From Robertmurraya dakarensis (GTDB lineage Bacteria; Bacillota; Bacilli; Bacillales; Cytobacillaceae): DNA of 64,000 nt. Of this stretch, positions 1 through 9,406 are shown one piece after another. The stretch lies in contig NZ_LT707409.1 in assembly GCF_900156875.1 (NCBI RefSeq), positions 2,222,244 to 2,286,243 of the forward strand, written 5' to 3'. The notes under the pieces are model-generated. The model did no database searches. It saw only the letters and a program-made list of their open reading frames with translations, and was not told where the DNA came from. Within the stretch, counting starts at the first letter, position 1, and each line of letters begins with the position of its first letter. A program made the position numbers and the translations under genes.

Positions 1-168
1 TCTAATCAACATAATGGCAGTTTGAAAATCCTTAGTTTCGATTAGCTGGGACTCGTACAATTCCTTTAGTTCAAATTCCATAAGCTCCAAAGTAGCTACC
101 CTATCGCCCACATAAATAATGGTTCCAAACTTCTTTAAAAATTGTTGTATATCATAAATGCTTTTCAT
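1..168 (-). CDS. yqgQ: YqgQ family small protein, C-terminus cut by window edge
   Basis: Translating the minus strand from the ATG at 168 gives 56 codons without a stop up to the window edge (begins MKSIYDIQQFLKKFGTIIYVG). The pattern GTIIYVGDRxATLELMEFELKELYES and the KDFQTA stretch match what I remember of the Bacillus YqgQ/DUF910 family, about 70 residues long, so only some 15 C-terminal residues should be missing. A GAGG-type Shine-Dalgarno site lies just upstream of the start. In B. subtilis yqgQ lies between glcK and gluP, and gluP is also the next conserved neighbour here. The function is unknown; family structures are small helical bundles. Confidence 0.8.
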   Translation of the reverse strand, partial: MKSIYDIQQFLKKFGTIIYVGDRVATLELMEFELKELYESQLIETKDFQTAIMLIR

Positions 169-260
169 GTTAGACCTCTTCATTTCCGTTTTATTACTTT
201 CCGAATAAAGTATAATCGATAAAAACAGATGTCTCAACAATTGAATTGAAGATAAAATAA

Positions 261-294
261 AATGCTCTCTCAAGGTTTAAGCTGAGAGAGCATT
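261..294 (-). terminator. Intrinsic terminator after the GerA-family gene
   Basis: A perfect 12-bp stem (261-272 with 283-294) with a 10-nt loop is followed on the minus strand by a T-rich run. It ends transcription of the gene at 303-1763 before yqgQ. Confidence 0.75.
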
Positions 295-302
295 AGAAAT
301 GA

Positions 303-1763
303 TTATCGATCAGGATCCTTCGTGTGTAGTATTCTCGGTCTCCGATTCTTAAGCGGAATTGGCGATCGAAGCAATACGTCCTTAAAGGCTCTATAATTAA
401 ACGGAATAAATGGCCATAAATAAGGAATACCAAAGGATTGCATTCTGACTAATAATATGATCACCAATAAGATTCCAATCACAAAGCCATATGTATGGAA
501 TAAAGCTGTTGTAATTAACAAGAATATTCTAATGAGTCGGTTTGCCAAACTCATTTCATAACTAGGAGTGGCAAACGTACCCAATGCAGCGATCGATAGA
601 TAAAGAATGACCTCATTCGTTAAAAGCCCCACTTCAACCGCGACTTGGCCAATCATTAAGGCTGCTACAAGACCGAGAGCCGTCGCTAATGCTGAGGGTG
701 TATGGATGGCCGCCATCCTCAGCATATCTATCCCAACTTCAACAATTAGAAATTGGAGAAACAACGGAATTTGTCCGTCCTCATTTGGCCCCACAAAGGA
801 CATATTATCTGGCAAGAGTTCAGGATTAACTGCGAATAAGTACCATAGTGGCAGTAAAAAGATAGATGCCCAAACGGCAACAAATCGTACAAATCGTAAG
901 TATGCCCCAATCAACGGCTTATTACGGTACTCTTCTGCATGCTGCATATGATGCCAATAGGTGACCGGTGTAATGATAACACTTGGAGAGCCGTCAACAA
1001 TAATGCATACATGCCCTTCATATAAATGAGTAGCGGCCGTATCAGGACGTTCTGTATATCTAACCGTAGGAAAAGGATTCCAGTGTCGGCCTGAAATATA
1101 TTCTTCAATCGTCTTTTCCGCCATCGGAACTCCATCTGTATCAATTTTTGAAATGGACTCCTTTAGTTCCTCTACCATTTTCGGATCTGCAATGTCCTCA
1201 ATATAACTAATGACAATGTCGGTTTTTGACCTTCTGCCAACTTGCATGTACTCCATGCGAAGCGTCCGGTCTCTTACTCTTCTCCGCGTTAAGGCTGTAT
1301 TAAACACAATGGTTTCAACATAACCGTCTCTAGAACCACGAACCACTCTTTCAATATCTGGTTCCTGGGGACCTCGAACAGGATAGGTACGGGCATCGAT
1401 TATGATGACTTTATCGACTCCGTCGATGACAAGGGCGGTAGGTCCAGCTAAAACTTTATCGACTACATCATCAAGATTATCGGCAGTTTCTACTTCAACA
1501 TATGGTATATACGTTTTCAATAATTTTTCCAGGATCTGATCTTCTAGTTGCTCTGGTTGCAGCTTTGCTAGAAATTTCATTAATAAATGTAAAATATCAT
1601 CTTTTACAAATCCATCAATAAAATAAAAAGCCATATTTCTCTCGGTATATACAACATCCAATTGAATCACATCAAAGCTTTTTTCCACACCAAGAGCTGT
1701 CTTCAAATACTCTATATTTTCCTCTAAATTGACACTTACTGCTTTCTTTGCTGCTTTTTCCAT
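303..1763 (-). CDS. Orphan GerA-family spore germination protein, SpoVAF-like
   Basis: This is a GerA/SpoVAF-type A subunit of the spore inner membrane. The soluble N-terminal half carries family landmarks (LVIDGVDK, RGPQEPDIERVVRG, NTALTRRRVRDRTLR, SKTDIVISYIEDIA, YTERPDTAA, GHVCIIVDGSPS), and about five membrane segments fill the C-terminal third, ending in PYLWPFIPFN. The length is close to the roughly 490 residues of SpoVAF. I chose the ATG at 1763 over an upstream one at 1787 because GAGGTGG sits 5 nt before it. GerA operons normally carry B and C subunits, and spoVAF normally sits in spoVA; neither is found here, so this copy stands alone with its own terminator. SpoVAF is described as a 5AF/FigP-type amplifier of germination; whether this paralogue does the same is inference. 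Confidence 0.85.
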   Translation of the reverse strand: MEKAAKKAVSVNLEENIEYLKTALGVEKSFDVIQLDVVYTERNMAFYFIDGFVKDDILHLLMKFLAKLQPEQLEDQILEKLLKTYIPYVEVETADNLDDVVDKVLAGPTALVIDGVDKVIIIDARTYPVRGPQEPDIERVVRGSRDGYVETIVFNTALTRRRVRDRTLRMEYMQVGRRSKTDIVISYIEDIADPKMVEELKESISKIDTDGVPMAEKTIEEYISGRHWNPFPTVRYTERPDTAATHLYEGHVCIIVDGSPSVIITPVTYWHHMQHAEEYRNKPLIGAYLRFVRFVAVWASIFLLPLWYLFAVNPELLPDNMSFVGPNEDGQIPLFLQFLIVEVGIDMLRMAAIHTPSALATALGLVAALMIGQVAVEVGLLTNEVILYLSIAALGTFATPSYEMSLANRLIRIFLLITTALFHTYGFVIGILLVIILLVRMQSFGIPYLWPFIPFNYRAFKDVLLRSPIPLKNRRPRILHTKDPDR

Positions 1764-1920
1764 ATTCCACCTCATATGTTTTTCCAACTATTGCCTTAGA
1801 TAACTATCAACAGCTTAGACATCGTTGTAAAAAAACATACCTTCAACGGGGAATTGTTTATAAATAAGAAAATTTGCTGAAAACTAGTTTTTATACTGCA
1901 GTAAACTTACTCTATTCCTA

Positions 1921-3456
1921 TTAATACAAGTTATTATCCAGCTGATCCAGCAGCTCATTATAATCCTGCTGATTCGGTTCAATATCTACCGCTTTTTCTA
2001 CATAATGCCTGGCCTTTTCTGCATCCCCTTGGTCCAAATAGACGAGTGCTAGATTAAAATAGGCTTCATGAAATCTAGGGTCTATTTCTATCACTTTCAG
2101 TAAGCTTTTCTCAGCTTCTGCGAGCTTACCGAGCTTAATTTCTGTAAAAGATAACAGGAAGTAATACTGCGCTGTTGGATTTTCTTCAACGGACTCCATT
2201 AACAAACTGTACGCTTTTTCATATTCCTCCGCTTGTATATACTCTTGTGACATCATTAATACAGATGGTTCATTCAAGACGGCAGAAGGATGTTGAAAAC
2301 CATAGCCCAAAATACTGCTTGCCGTCAAAATAGAAAGAATGAAAAATAAAATCTGCAGCCCGTACTTTTTCTTTTTTGGAAAATGAACAATTCCTGTTGC
2401 CAGGAAGCCTCCAATTAACCCGCCGATATGACCAGCATTATCGATTCCGGGCACCGTAAATCCAAAGGATAGATTAATCGCAAGGACAATAAAAATATTC
2501 AAGCCCATTGTCCGAAAGAACAATTTTGGGTAGATAAGACCAAAATAAAGCAATGCCCCAAAACAGCCAAATATTGCCCCGCTCGCTCCTGCTGATAAAT
2601 TGGGACTGAACATGAAGCTCGCGATCGACCCTCCAAAACCTGCTGCAAGATAGATGAAAAGAAATCTTGATCGTCCGTATATTTTCTCAACAGCAGTTCC
2701 TAAATAAAAAAGTGCAAGTGTATTCATAAATAAATGCAGAAAACCTATATGAAGAATAATTGGTGTAAAGAAGCGCCACCATTCACCTTCAAGGATCAGC
2801 GGGTTGAATTTTGCGCCAAATTGGATGAGTGTCTTGGTATTCGTACTTCCACCAAATGCCTCAAGAACAAAGAACATGGCAATTTGAATCATAATAAAAA
2901 AGTAAGTGAAAAATGGTTTTCCATACTCAAACAGTGACTCTTCCTCTTTTGCCTTCGTGGCCGCGATTGATAATGCCTCCCGCTTCAGCGCTTCAATCTC
3001 GTCAATATCTATATCAACAGAGGAAAATGGAATAGGATCGCCAAAACGTTCTTCTAAATAGGAGAGCGTATCCTGTTGTGACGCCCGATCTATGATTTTG
3101 GTTATAACCTTCGTCTTGACTCTATCTGGAAGCATATACGGCTCTTCAATTTTTGACTGATAATCATCTACGGGGGGATAAGCCGTTATATAAAGATTTA
3201 AGACATTCATTTCACCTTTTAGGACTTGTTTACGAATAGATTCCCCATTTAAGGCTGTTCTTTCAATATCTCGTTGCAGCCAATTGCTCCAATCTAAGTC
3301 ATAACGAAGCAAACGAATACATTGAAATCTTTTATCTTCTGTTTTTTCCAGCCATAATTCGTTTTGGTCATTTGTTAGTTTAATGATCCGATAATCATGG
3401 TCAGATATTAAGTAGTAAGCCAACCTCCAAAATAAGTATCCTTCTCTGGTATTCAA
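1921..3456 (-). CDS. gluP: Rhomboid intramembrane serine protease GluP with TPR tail
   Basis: The protein has an N-terminal cytosolic domain of about 180 residues, a rhomboid core of about seven membrane segments, and a C-terminal tetratricopeptide region over roughly the last 110 residues. The catalytic serine is in GASGAIFG (about residue 292) and the histidine in NAGHIGG (about 343). HIGFLHLFMN is the conserved first-helix motif. It matches B. subtilis GluP/YqgP, which cleaves membrane proteins such as the MgtE transporter with FtsH. An ATG start at 3474 is possible, but GGGGGGA lies 4 nt before a TTG at 3456, and starting there aligns with B. subtilis. It is preceded by the yqgO terminator, so it probably has its own promoter. 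Confidence 0.93.
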   Translation of the reverse strand: MNTREGYLFWRLAYYLISDHDYRIIKLTNDQNELWLEKTEDKRFQCIRLLRYDLDWSNWLQRDIERTALNGESIRKQVLKGEMNVLNLYITAYPPVDDYQSKIEEPYMLPDRVKTKVITKIIDRASQQDTLSYLEERFGDPIPFSSVDIDIDEIEALKREALSIAATKAKEEESLFEYGKPFFTYFFIMIQIAMFFVLEAFGGSTNTKTLIQFGAKFNPLILEGEWWRFFTPIILHIGFLHLFMNTLALFYLGTAVEKIYGRSRFLFIYLAAGFGGSIASFMFSPNLSAGASGAIFGCFGALLYFGLIYPKLFFRTMGLNIFIVLAINLSFGFTVPGIDNAGHIGGLIGGFLATGIVHFPKKKKYGLQILFFILSILTASSILGYGFQHPSAVLNEPSVLMMSQEYIQAEEYEKAYSLLMESVEENPTAQYYFLLSFTEIKLGKLAEAEKSLLKVIEIDPRFHEAYFNLALVYLDQGDAEKARHYVEKAVDIEPNQQDYNELLDQLDNNLY

Positions 3457-3593
3457 TATTCCCCCCACTTTCATACTTTCGTTTTATGTATTTTTTAAAT
3501 AAAATGTTTAGTGACATTATTCCTATCTAAATGCATTATAAACGAGTTTTTTCTATATTAATAAGGAAATACCCTTTTAAACCATAAAAAATA

Positions 3594-3615
3594 GGTTTAG
3601 GGAATTCCCTAAACC
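3594..3615 (-). terminator. Intrinsic terminator after yqgO
   Basis: A perfect palindrome (GGTTTAGGGAA and its complement) is followed on the minus strand by TATTTTTTAT. Confidence 0.8.
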
Positions 3616-3630
3616 ACTCCTTCCTTATCC

Positions 3631-3822
3631 TTACCAATTTGCCGGTTCAGAAAATACCGTGCTCATCATTCGGCTTCTAAAAAACGGCAGGCTCATTAAT
3701 GAAGTAACAAAAAATCTGCGAATCATTCTGTTTCCGAAAACAATATTAATTAGCCGGAAACGATTTTGAAAAGCTAAATATCCTCCAACACCAATTAGTA
3801 ATATAGATATTAGACGTCCCAT
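3631..3822 (-). CDS. yqgO: Small membrane protein at the YqgO position
   Basis: This encodes 63 residues: one N-terminal hydrophobic segment (LISILLIGVGGYLAF) and then a basic tail with several Arg and Met residues (RMIRRFF, FRSRMM). Its place directly upstream of gluP matches B. subtilis yqgO, and the family assignment rests on position and this short basic membrane pattern. An AGGAGGGA ribosome binding site lies just upstream. The function is unknown. Confidence 0.6.
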   Translation of the reverse strand: MGRLISILLIGVGGYLAFQNRFRLINIVFGNRMIRRFFVTSLMSLPFFRSRMMSTVFSEPANW

Positions 3823-3896
3823 TTCTATCCCTCCTAGGAGTAGTTTGAGATGAATGATTGTCTTTTATCCGCGATTTTCATCAAAATAGAAAGGTA

Positions 3897-4877
<981 letters not shown>

Positions 4878-5666
4878 TTATATTAAAACATTATAAACTG
4901 ATAATCCTATTAACAACGCTAATAAACTTGAACAAAAATTGACAACATCATTATTTAAGAAAGAAAAGCCGTGAATTAATGTTGTTCTTTTTCCACAGTG
5001 TATTGTTTTTTCAGTCTCTAAATGGCAGGTTTCACATCTGTAAACTGCTTGTAAAGTAGCACCTAAAATCGAGTCAATGACATTTCCAAGAAAACCGAAT
5101 AAAAATATAAGACCCGTAATATAAATGGACAGTCCGAATAGATAAGAAGAAATGCCAGCTATTAATAGTGATCCGAGAACAGCTGTTATTGTTCCCAATA
5201 TACTGACAGCCCCAGAAGTTCCTTTCGCTACACGTGAAAAAGTTACAATTGAAATAGGCTGGGATCTGCTCAAAGTTCCAACTTCGGATGCCCATGTATC
5301 TGAATTTGAGCTGGCAATAAGAATTGAGAAAGCATATATCCAGATGTTATTATGATCAATTAAATAACATATGCTGATAATGGATGCCGCTCCACCATTG
5401 GCCATCACTTGCTGCCAGTCTCTTTGCGACCCCTTTTCGTGTCTTTCTTCTATTTTGCTTTTATACATCCTTTTATATTTTGACCAAAAACTAGATGTTG
5501 CGAAGAAAACACCTAAAAGAATCAATCCTTTTATCCCCAACCCTAACACTGTTAGTATACCGACTGAAAAAGCAGCTATACTCCCTGAAATTGAAAGGAA
5601 CCTTAATTGATACCCTAAAAATGCCGTAACTATAATAATGAAAGTAAGAATCAGCAGATTACTCAT
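4878..5666 (-). CDS. DUF92 family polytopic membrane protein
   Basis: The 262-residue protein is almost entirely hydrophobic, with about seven membrane segments. The conserved stretches VMANGGAASII, SNSDTWASEVG, RVAKGTSGAVS and GFLGNVIDSILGATLQ are typical of DUF92/TMEM19. Plant relatives (VTE6) act as phytyl-phosphate kinases and bacterial roles are unproven, so a prenyl-phosphate or CDP-lipid reaction is only a guess. A four-cysteine patch (CETC and C-x6-C, about residues 210-224) interrupts the C-terminal part. The ATG overlaps the end of the folate cyclo-ligase gene by 8 nt, indicating coupled translation. Confidence 0.8.
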   Translation of the reverse strand: MSNLLILTFIIIVTAFLGYQLRFLSISGSIAAFSVGILTVLGLGIKGLILLGVFFATSSFWSKYKRMYKSKIEERHEKGSQRDWQQVMANGGAASIISICYLIDHNNIWIYAFSILIASSNSDTWASEVGTLSRSQPISIVTFSRVAKGTSGAVSILGTITAVLGSLLIAGISSYLFGLSIYITGLIFLFGFLGNVIDSILGATLQAVYRCETCHLETEKTIHCGKRTTLIHGFSFLNNDVVNFCSSLLALLIGLSVYNVLI

Positions 5667-6228
5667 TGATCGTAAGGATCTCCTGATCAGTTATAATTTT
5701 TAAGACAGGAATGTCATGCTCCTCAATCGGAAGTTCTTCAACCAATTGTTGATGAAAGGCCAAGGAGAGAGTCTTACCGTTATAGTTTTTTAGAAAACGA
5801 TCATAGTAGCCTCCTCCAAAACCAAGTCTATAGCCATTCCGCGTAAAACCTAGTCCTGGAACAATTAACAAATCAATTTTTTCCTTCTCTGTAAATTCTG
5901 TTTGTGTTTCGATCGGTTCAAATAAGCCGTAGTAGACTGATTCTAATTGATTGAAAGCTGTAAGCGCCCGAAAATCCATCTCCTTTTGTTTAGGCAGACA
6001 CTTAGGAATAACGATGGTCTTTTTCTCTTCCCAAGCCCTGCGGATAATTTGATATGTATCAACTTCTGGAAATTTTGAAATGGTAATGCCAATTGTTTCT
6101 GAATCCGTCCAATATGGGTCAGAAAATAAAGCTTGAGAAATTTTATACGATAAGTGTTCATACTCAGGCTTGGATATATCTTTAAGTTTCTGCTGAAGCT
6201 GCTTACGAAGGATTGATTTCTCTTTCAT
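5659..6228 (-). CDS. yqgN: 5-formyltetrahydrofolate cyclo-ligase
   Basis: This ATP-dependent enzyme converts 5-formyl-THF to 5,10-methenyl-THF. The signature GLGFTRNGYRLGFGGGYYDRFL near the C-terminus is diagnostic (phosphate-binding glycines), as are the N-terminal basic KSILRKQLQQKL and FPEVDT segments. I use the ATG at 6228, preceded by GAGGGGG, giving 189 residues, the normal family length. A longer reading to 6300 would run into rpmG. It sits downstream of rpmG with a weak terminator between them, and it overlaps the DUF92 gene. Confidence 0.93.
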   Translation of the reverse strand: MKEKSILRKQLQQKLKDISKPEYEHLSYKISQALFSDPYWTDSETIGITISKFPEVDTYQIIRRAWEEKKTIVIPKCLPKQKEMDFRALTAFNQLESVYYGLFEPIETQTEFTEKEKIDLLIVPGLGFTRNGYRLGFGGGYYDRFLKNYNGKTLSLAFHQQLVEELPIEEHDIPVLKIITDQEILTINE

Positions 6229-6252
6229 TAGGTTATCCCCCTCATTTATGAA

Positions 6253-6285
6253 TATAAAAAAAACAGCAGGAATAAATCCCCACTG
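6253..6285 (-). terminator. Weak terminator or attenuator between rpmG and yqgN
   Basis: On the minus strand an imperfect AGCAG/CTGCT stem is followed by eight T residues. It lies directly after the rpmG stop and 25 nt before the yqgN start, so it may lower expression of the downstream genes relative to L33. Confidence 0.5.
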
Positions 6286-6286
6286 C

Positions 6287-6484
<198 letters not shown>

Positions 6485-6523
6485 CTATAATATCATCTTT
6501 TAATAAGAAATGCTAGTCTGTTT

Positions 6524-7726
6524 TTAAAAAGTAATATTCTGAAGTTTTCCATTTGATTGTATGAGGTCATGATAGACAGAAACAGTTTCTTCTGCAATAT
6601 GATTCCAGCCGAACTGTGCTTGAACGGCTTTTTTGCCAGCTGTACCAATACGGTGTGCTAATGCGTCATTCTCTAAAAGAAAGGATGCCTGCTCGATAAA
6701 ACTTTGAGGATTATTATATTCCATTAACATCCCTGTTTCCATATGCTTTACAATACTTTTAAGCCCGCCTACGTTTGATACAATCGTCGGCTTACCAAAA
6801 GCCATCCCTTCAAGGGCAACAATTCCAAATGGCTCGTACCGGCTTGGAAAAACGGTAATTCTAGACTGATGATACAAAGCATTTCTTTCATCGTCCGTAA
6901 CAAATCCAACAAAGTACACATGGTTGTTTAAGGAAAGCTTCCTCACTTTTAAGCGATATTCCTCTAAGAGCGGGCCCTTACCCGCAATAATAAAATAAAC
7001 ATCTGGATAAGTTTCTCTAAGCATAGCAGCGGCATCAATTAAAGTATCAAATCCTTTTTCATAAACCATTCGGCCAATTGAAAAAATCATTCTTCTTGAT
7101 AAATCTACAGGGAATTTTTCGAGTATCTTCCTATTTATATCGTTTATATCCATCGTATCAATTCCATTTGGAATAACCGTTAATTGTTTATTCTCAACTC
7201 CGAATAAATGCGATACTTCCTTTTTCATATACTCACTGCAAACAATTATATGATCAGAATCAGAAGTAAGCGAACGTTCTTTTTCATGGATGAAATTCTG
7301 CAATTCTGTGAATATCCCATTTTTCCTTCCATGTTCTGTAGCATGAATCGTTGTAATGAGTGGAATATGCAAGGCTGCTTTAATGGATTGTGCAGCGGCA
7401 CCCACAAGCCAATCATGCGCGTGTACAAAAATAAATGACTTTTGACGAGCCAGCTCTGTTGCTTTTTCAAAAATAGCAATGTTCAAGCCTGCAACCCATG
7501 TAATGAAATTAGGGTCATGTTCATGATACGGCTTCACACGATGAATATGAATAGATTCGCATTGCTCATATGGAGTGAGTCCTTCAATCTGTGTGGTAAT
7601 AATATGTATTTCAAAATCCCTCTTAGCTAATTCTTCTGAAAGTCCATGGACATGCCTCGCAAGTCCGCCAACAATATTAGGAGGGTACTCCCAGGACAGC
7701 ATTAATATTCTTTTCCTCAACTCCAT
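6524..7726 (-). CDS. GT4-family glycosyltransferase, glycogen-synthase-like (YqgM type)
   Basis: This is a GT-B fold retaining glycosyltransferase of about 400 residues. The N-terminal SWEYPPNIVGGLARHVHGLSEEL is the glycogen/starch-synthase-type donor loop; VHAHDWLVG, IPNGID, FSIGRMVYEKGFD and the C-terminal EPFGIVALEGMAFGKP (catalytic E-x7-E) follow in the usual order. The ATG at 7726 overlaps the upstream stop (TAATG), so it is translationally coupled to the DUF4912-like gene. B. subtilis yqgM occupies the same place. The acceptor and product are unknown; a cell-associated alpha-glucan or a lipid-linked glycan are both possible. Confidence 0.85.
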   Translation of the reverse strand: MELRKRILMLSWEYPPNIVGGLARHVHGLSEELAKRDFEIHIITTQIEGLTPYEQCESIHIHRVKPYHEHDPNFITWVAGLNIAIFEKATELARQKSFIFVHAHDWLVGAAAQSIKAALHIPLITTIHATEHGRKNGIFTELQNFIHEKERSLTSDSDHIIVCSEYMKKEVSHLFGVENKQLTVIPNGIDTMDINDINRKILEKFPVDLSRRMIFSIGRMVYEKGFDTLIDAAAMLRETYPDVYFIIAGKGPLLEEYRLKVRKLSLNNHVYFVGFVTDDERNALYHQSRITVFPSRYEPFGIVALEGMAFGKPTIVSNVGGLKSIVKHMETGMLMEYNNPQSFIEQASFLLENDALAHRIGTAGKKAVQAQFGWNHIAEETVSVYHDLIQSNGKLQNITF

Positions 7727-8172
7727 TATAACTTCCATCCATCATTAAAATTTTCATATAAAGAATAGGTGCTTACACGTTCAGCCCAATCAGGCGAAGA
7801 ATCGTTTACTTTGAAATAGTCTATTTCCTCCCGGACATACTCATCATGGATGCTGAACAAACTAGATCTTAACAGAGGGATAAACGTTTTCTCATCTAAT
7901 TTGATCCCGACTTCAAAAATATAACTTTGTCCCATCGTAAAATTATTGTAAAGGCACGATGTGTCCTCTTGCTGAAGTTCCAATTCATAAAAGCACGCAT
8001 GGTTTCCATTAAATTCATGATTCTGTAGCTGGTATATTCTTAGTGCCTTAACAAAAGTGTAAGGCAGTCTATCAAAAAATAATGAGATTAATTGTATCTT
8101 TTGCGGTGAGAGATGCCAAGTTATCTTTGCCTCACCATCATTTATGAGAGTTAATGAAAAACCTTCGTCCAT
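7726..8172 (-). CDS. DUF4912-like protein coupled to the glycosyltransferase
   Basis: The product is about 148 residues and soluble, with no signal peptide. Features include the aromatic-rich C-terminal segment EIDYFKVNDSSPDWAERVSTYSLYENF and a central YELELQQ/GQSYIFEVGI beta-rich part. I associate this layout with DUF4912 proteins, which often precede GT4 enzymes, but that is from memory and needs a profile search. I chose the ATG at 8172 because GAGGTG lies 5 nt before it; an upstream TTG at 8250 has no ribosome binding site. The TAATG overlap with the glycosyltransferase suggests that the two products act together. Confidence 0.6.
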   Translation of the reverse strand: MDEGFSLTLINDGEAKITWHLSPQKIQLISLFFDRLPYTFVKALRIYQLQNHEFNGNHACFYELELQQEDTSCLYNNFTMGQSYIFEVGIKLDEKTFIPLLRSSLFSIHDEYVREEIDYFKVNDSSPDWAERVSTYSLYENFNDGWKL

Positions 8173-8316
8173 TTTGCACCTCATTAGTAATTTATTTCCA
8201 TAAAGAGTATGAATATTCTTTATATTACCATTGAAAGCAAAATTCGACAATGACCGTAACGACCGTTTTTATCTATGATATAATGTACATTATTGAATTC
8301 TATAGAGGTGCTTGAA

Positions 8317-8694
8317 ATGGAATATGTCATTATTGGTTTACTAAGTTCTTCCATATTACTTATCATTTTCTCTTTCTTTACTAGAGACCCCTACAAGGAG
8401 TTGAAAGATGAATTTGATCAGTTTTCCATGCAGCAAATACAAGAACTTTACCAAATTAAAAAGAAACTAAAGGTGCTTGAAGAAGAACTATTAATAGAGG
8501 ATGACTATTTTAATCCAGGTACACCAGTTAAAGAAGGAAGTACCCCCAGCAAAGAAATCCATGCGATTTTAAAAAACCAGGTCTGGTCACTTGCGCAGCA
8601 AGGGCTATCCATTGAACAAATATCAAAGCAATCTTCATTAAGACCAGATGAAGTTAAAAACATTATAAATGAATTTATGTATCCGAAATCGTAA
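8317..8694 (+). CDS. Membrane-anchored coiled-coil protein with C-terminal helix-turn-helix-like segment
   Basis: A 125-residue protein with one N-terminal membrane segment (IIGLLSSSILLIIFSFF), an acidic/basic coiled coil (about residues 24-60), a linker, and a C-terminal WSLAQQGLSIEQISKQSSLRPDEVKNII segment that looks like the helix-turn-helix of resolvase or sigma factors. The start at 8317 follows GAGGTG. It is divergent from the glycosyltransferase unit and convergent with phoU. B. subtilis has small genes (yqzC, yqzD) in this interval and this may correspond to one of them; I could not confirm which. The function is unknown. Confidence 0.7.
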   Translation: MEYVIIGLLSSSILLIIFSFFTRDPYKELKDEFDQFSMQQIQELYQIKKKLKVLEEELLIEDDYFNPGTPVKEGSTPSKEIHAILKNQVWSLAQQGLSIEQISKQSSLRPDEVKNIINEFMYPKS

Positions 8695-8725
8695 CAAAGG
8701 AGCAAGCCTCGCTTGCTCCTTTGTT
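8693..8725. terminator. Bidirectional terminator between converging genes
   Basis: A perfect 15-bp stem (AACAAAGGAGCAAGC) with a CTC loop lies between the plus-strand gene at 8317 and phoU. Confidence 0.9.
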
Positions 8726-8727
8726 TG

Positions 8728-9387
8728 TTACCCGTTCAAATCATAATGTCTTCCTTTAACAAGATAAAAGACACTTTCTGCAATATTGGTGACATGATCT
8801 GCTGTTCGTTCTAAATAGCGGCATGTAAAAAGCAGCTGAGTAATTTGTGATGTATACTCTGGCTTTTGATGGTTAACTTCTAGTAAGTCTCTAATCGTCT
8901 TGCCATATAAAGAATCTACTTCATCATCCATATCTTCTACCTTTTTAGCCATGATGACATCTTCTTCCCCAAAGGCCTTTAACGAAATTTCAAGCATTTC
9001 AGAGGTGATTTGATACATTTTCTTTATATTTTCAATAGGTTTCACATGCTCTTCATTGCCAATTCTTATCGTCGACTTCGCAACATTTACAGCAAAATCA
9101 GCAATCCTTTCAATATCGGTCGCAATCTTGATCGCGACAATAATGCGACGTAAGTCAATGGCAACGGGCGCTTGTTTAGCAATTAGTAAGATAGCAAAAT
9201 CATTAATTTCTTCATATAAAAGATCTGCTTTTGTATCATCTTCCATAATTTCAAGCGCCAGCTCAATATTTTTTGTTTCTAAAGCTTCGAGAGATTTACT
9301 TAAGGCATTGTCGGCAAAATCTCCAAGCTCAAGCAGCATTGTTTGTAATTCATTTAATTCATCTTGAAATTTCTCACGCACAACCAT
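8728..9387 (-). CDS. phoU: Phosphate signalling protein PhoU
   Basis: The 219-residue all-helical protein has two PhoU repeats, each with the metal-binding signature (DLRRIIVAIKIATDIERIADFAVNVA near residues 78-103, and CRYLERTADHVTNIAESVFYLV near 190-210). PhoU restrains phosphate uptake through PstSCAB and links it to PhoR signalling. It is the last gene of the pst operon, 19 bp after pstB. As I recall, B. subtilis lacks phoU at this locus and has two pstB genes, so the present arrangement is the more typical one among other Bacilli. Confidence 0.95.
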   Translation of the reverse strand: MVVREKFQDELNELQTMLLELGDFADNALSKSLEALETKNIELALEIMEDDTKADLLYEEINDFAILLIAKQAPVAIDLRRIIVAIKIATDIERIADFAVNVAKSTIRIGNEEHVKPIENIKKMYQITSEMLEISLKAFGEEDVIMAKKVEDMDDEVDSLYGKTIRDLLEVNHQKPEYTSQITQLLFTCRYLERTADHVTNIAESVFYLVKGRHYDLNG

Positions 9388-9406
9388 TTATTAAAGCCCC
9401 TTCCTA

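Noticed and set aside
607-951. Plus-strand ORF of 114 codons inside the GerA-family gene
   Set aside because: It is antisense to a well-conserved coding region, with no ribosome binding site and a low-complexity Thr/Asn/Arg composition typical of shadow frames.
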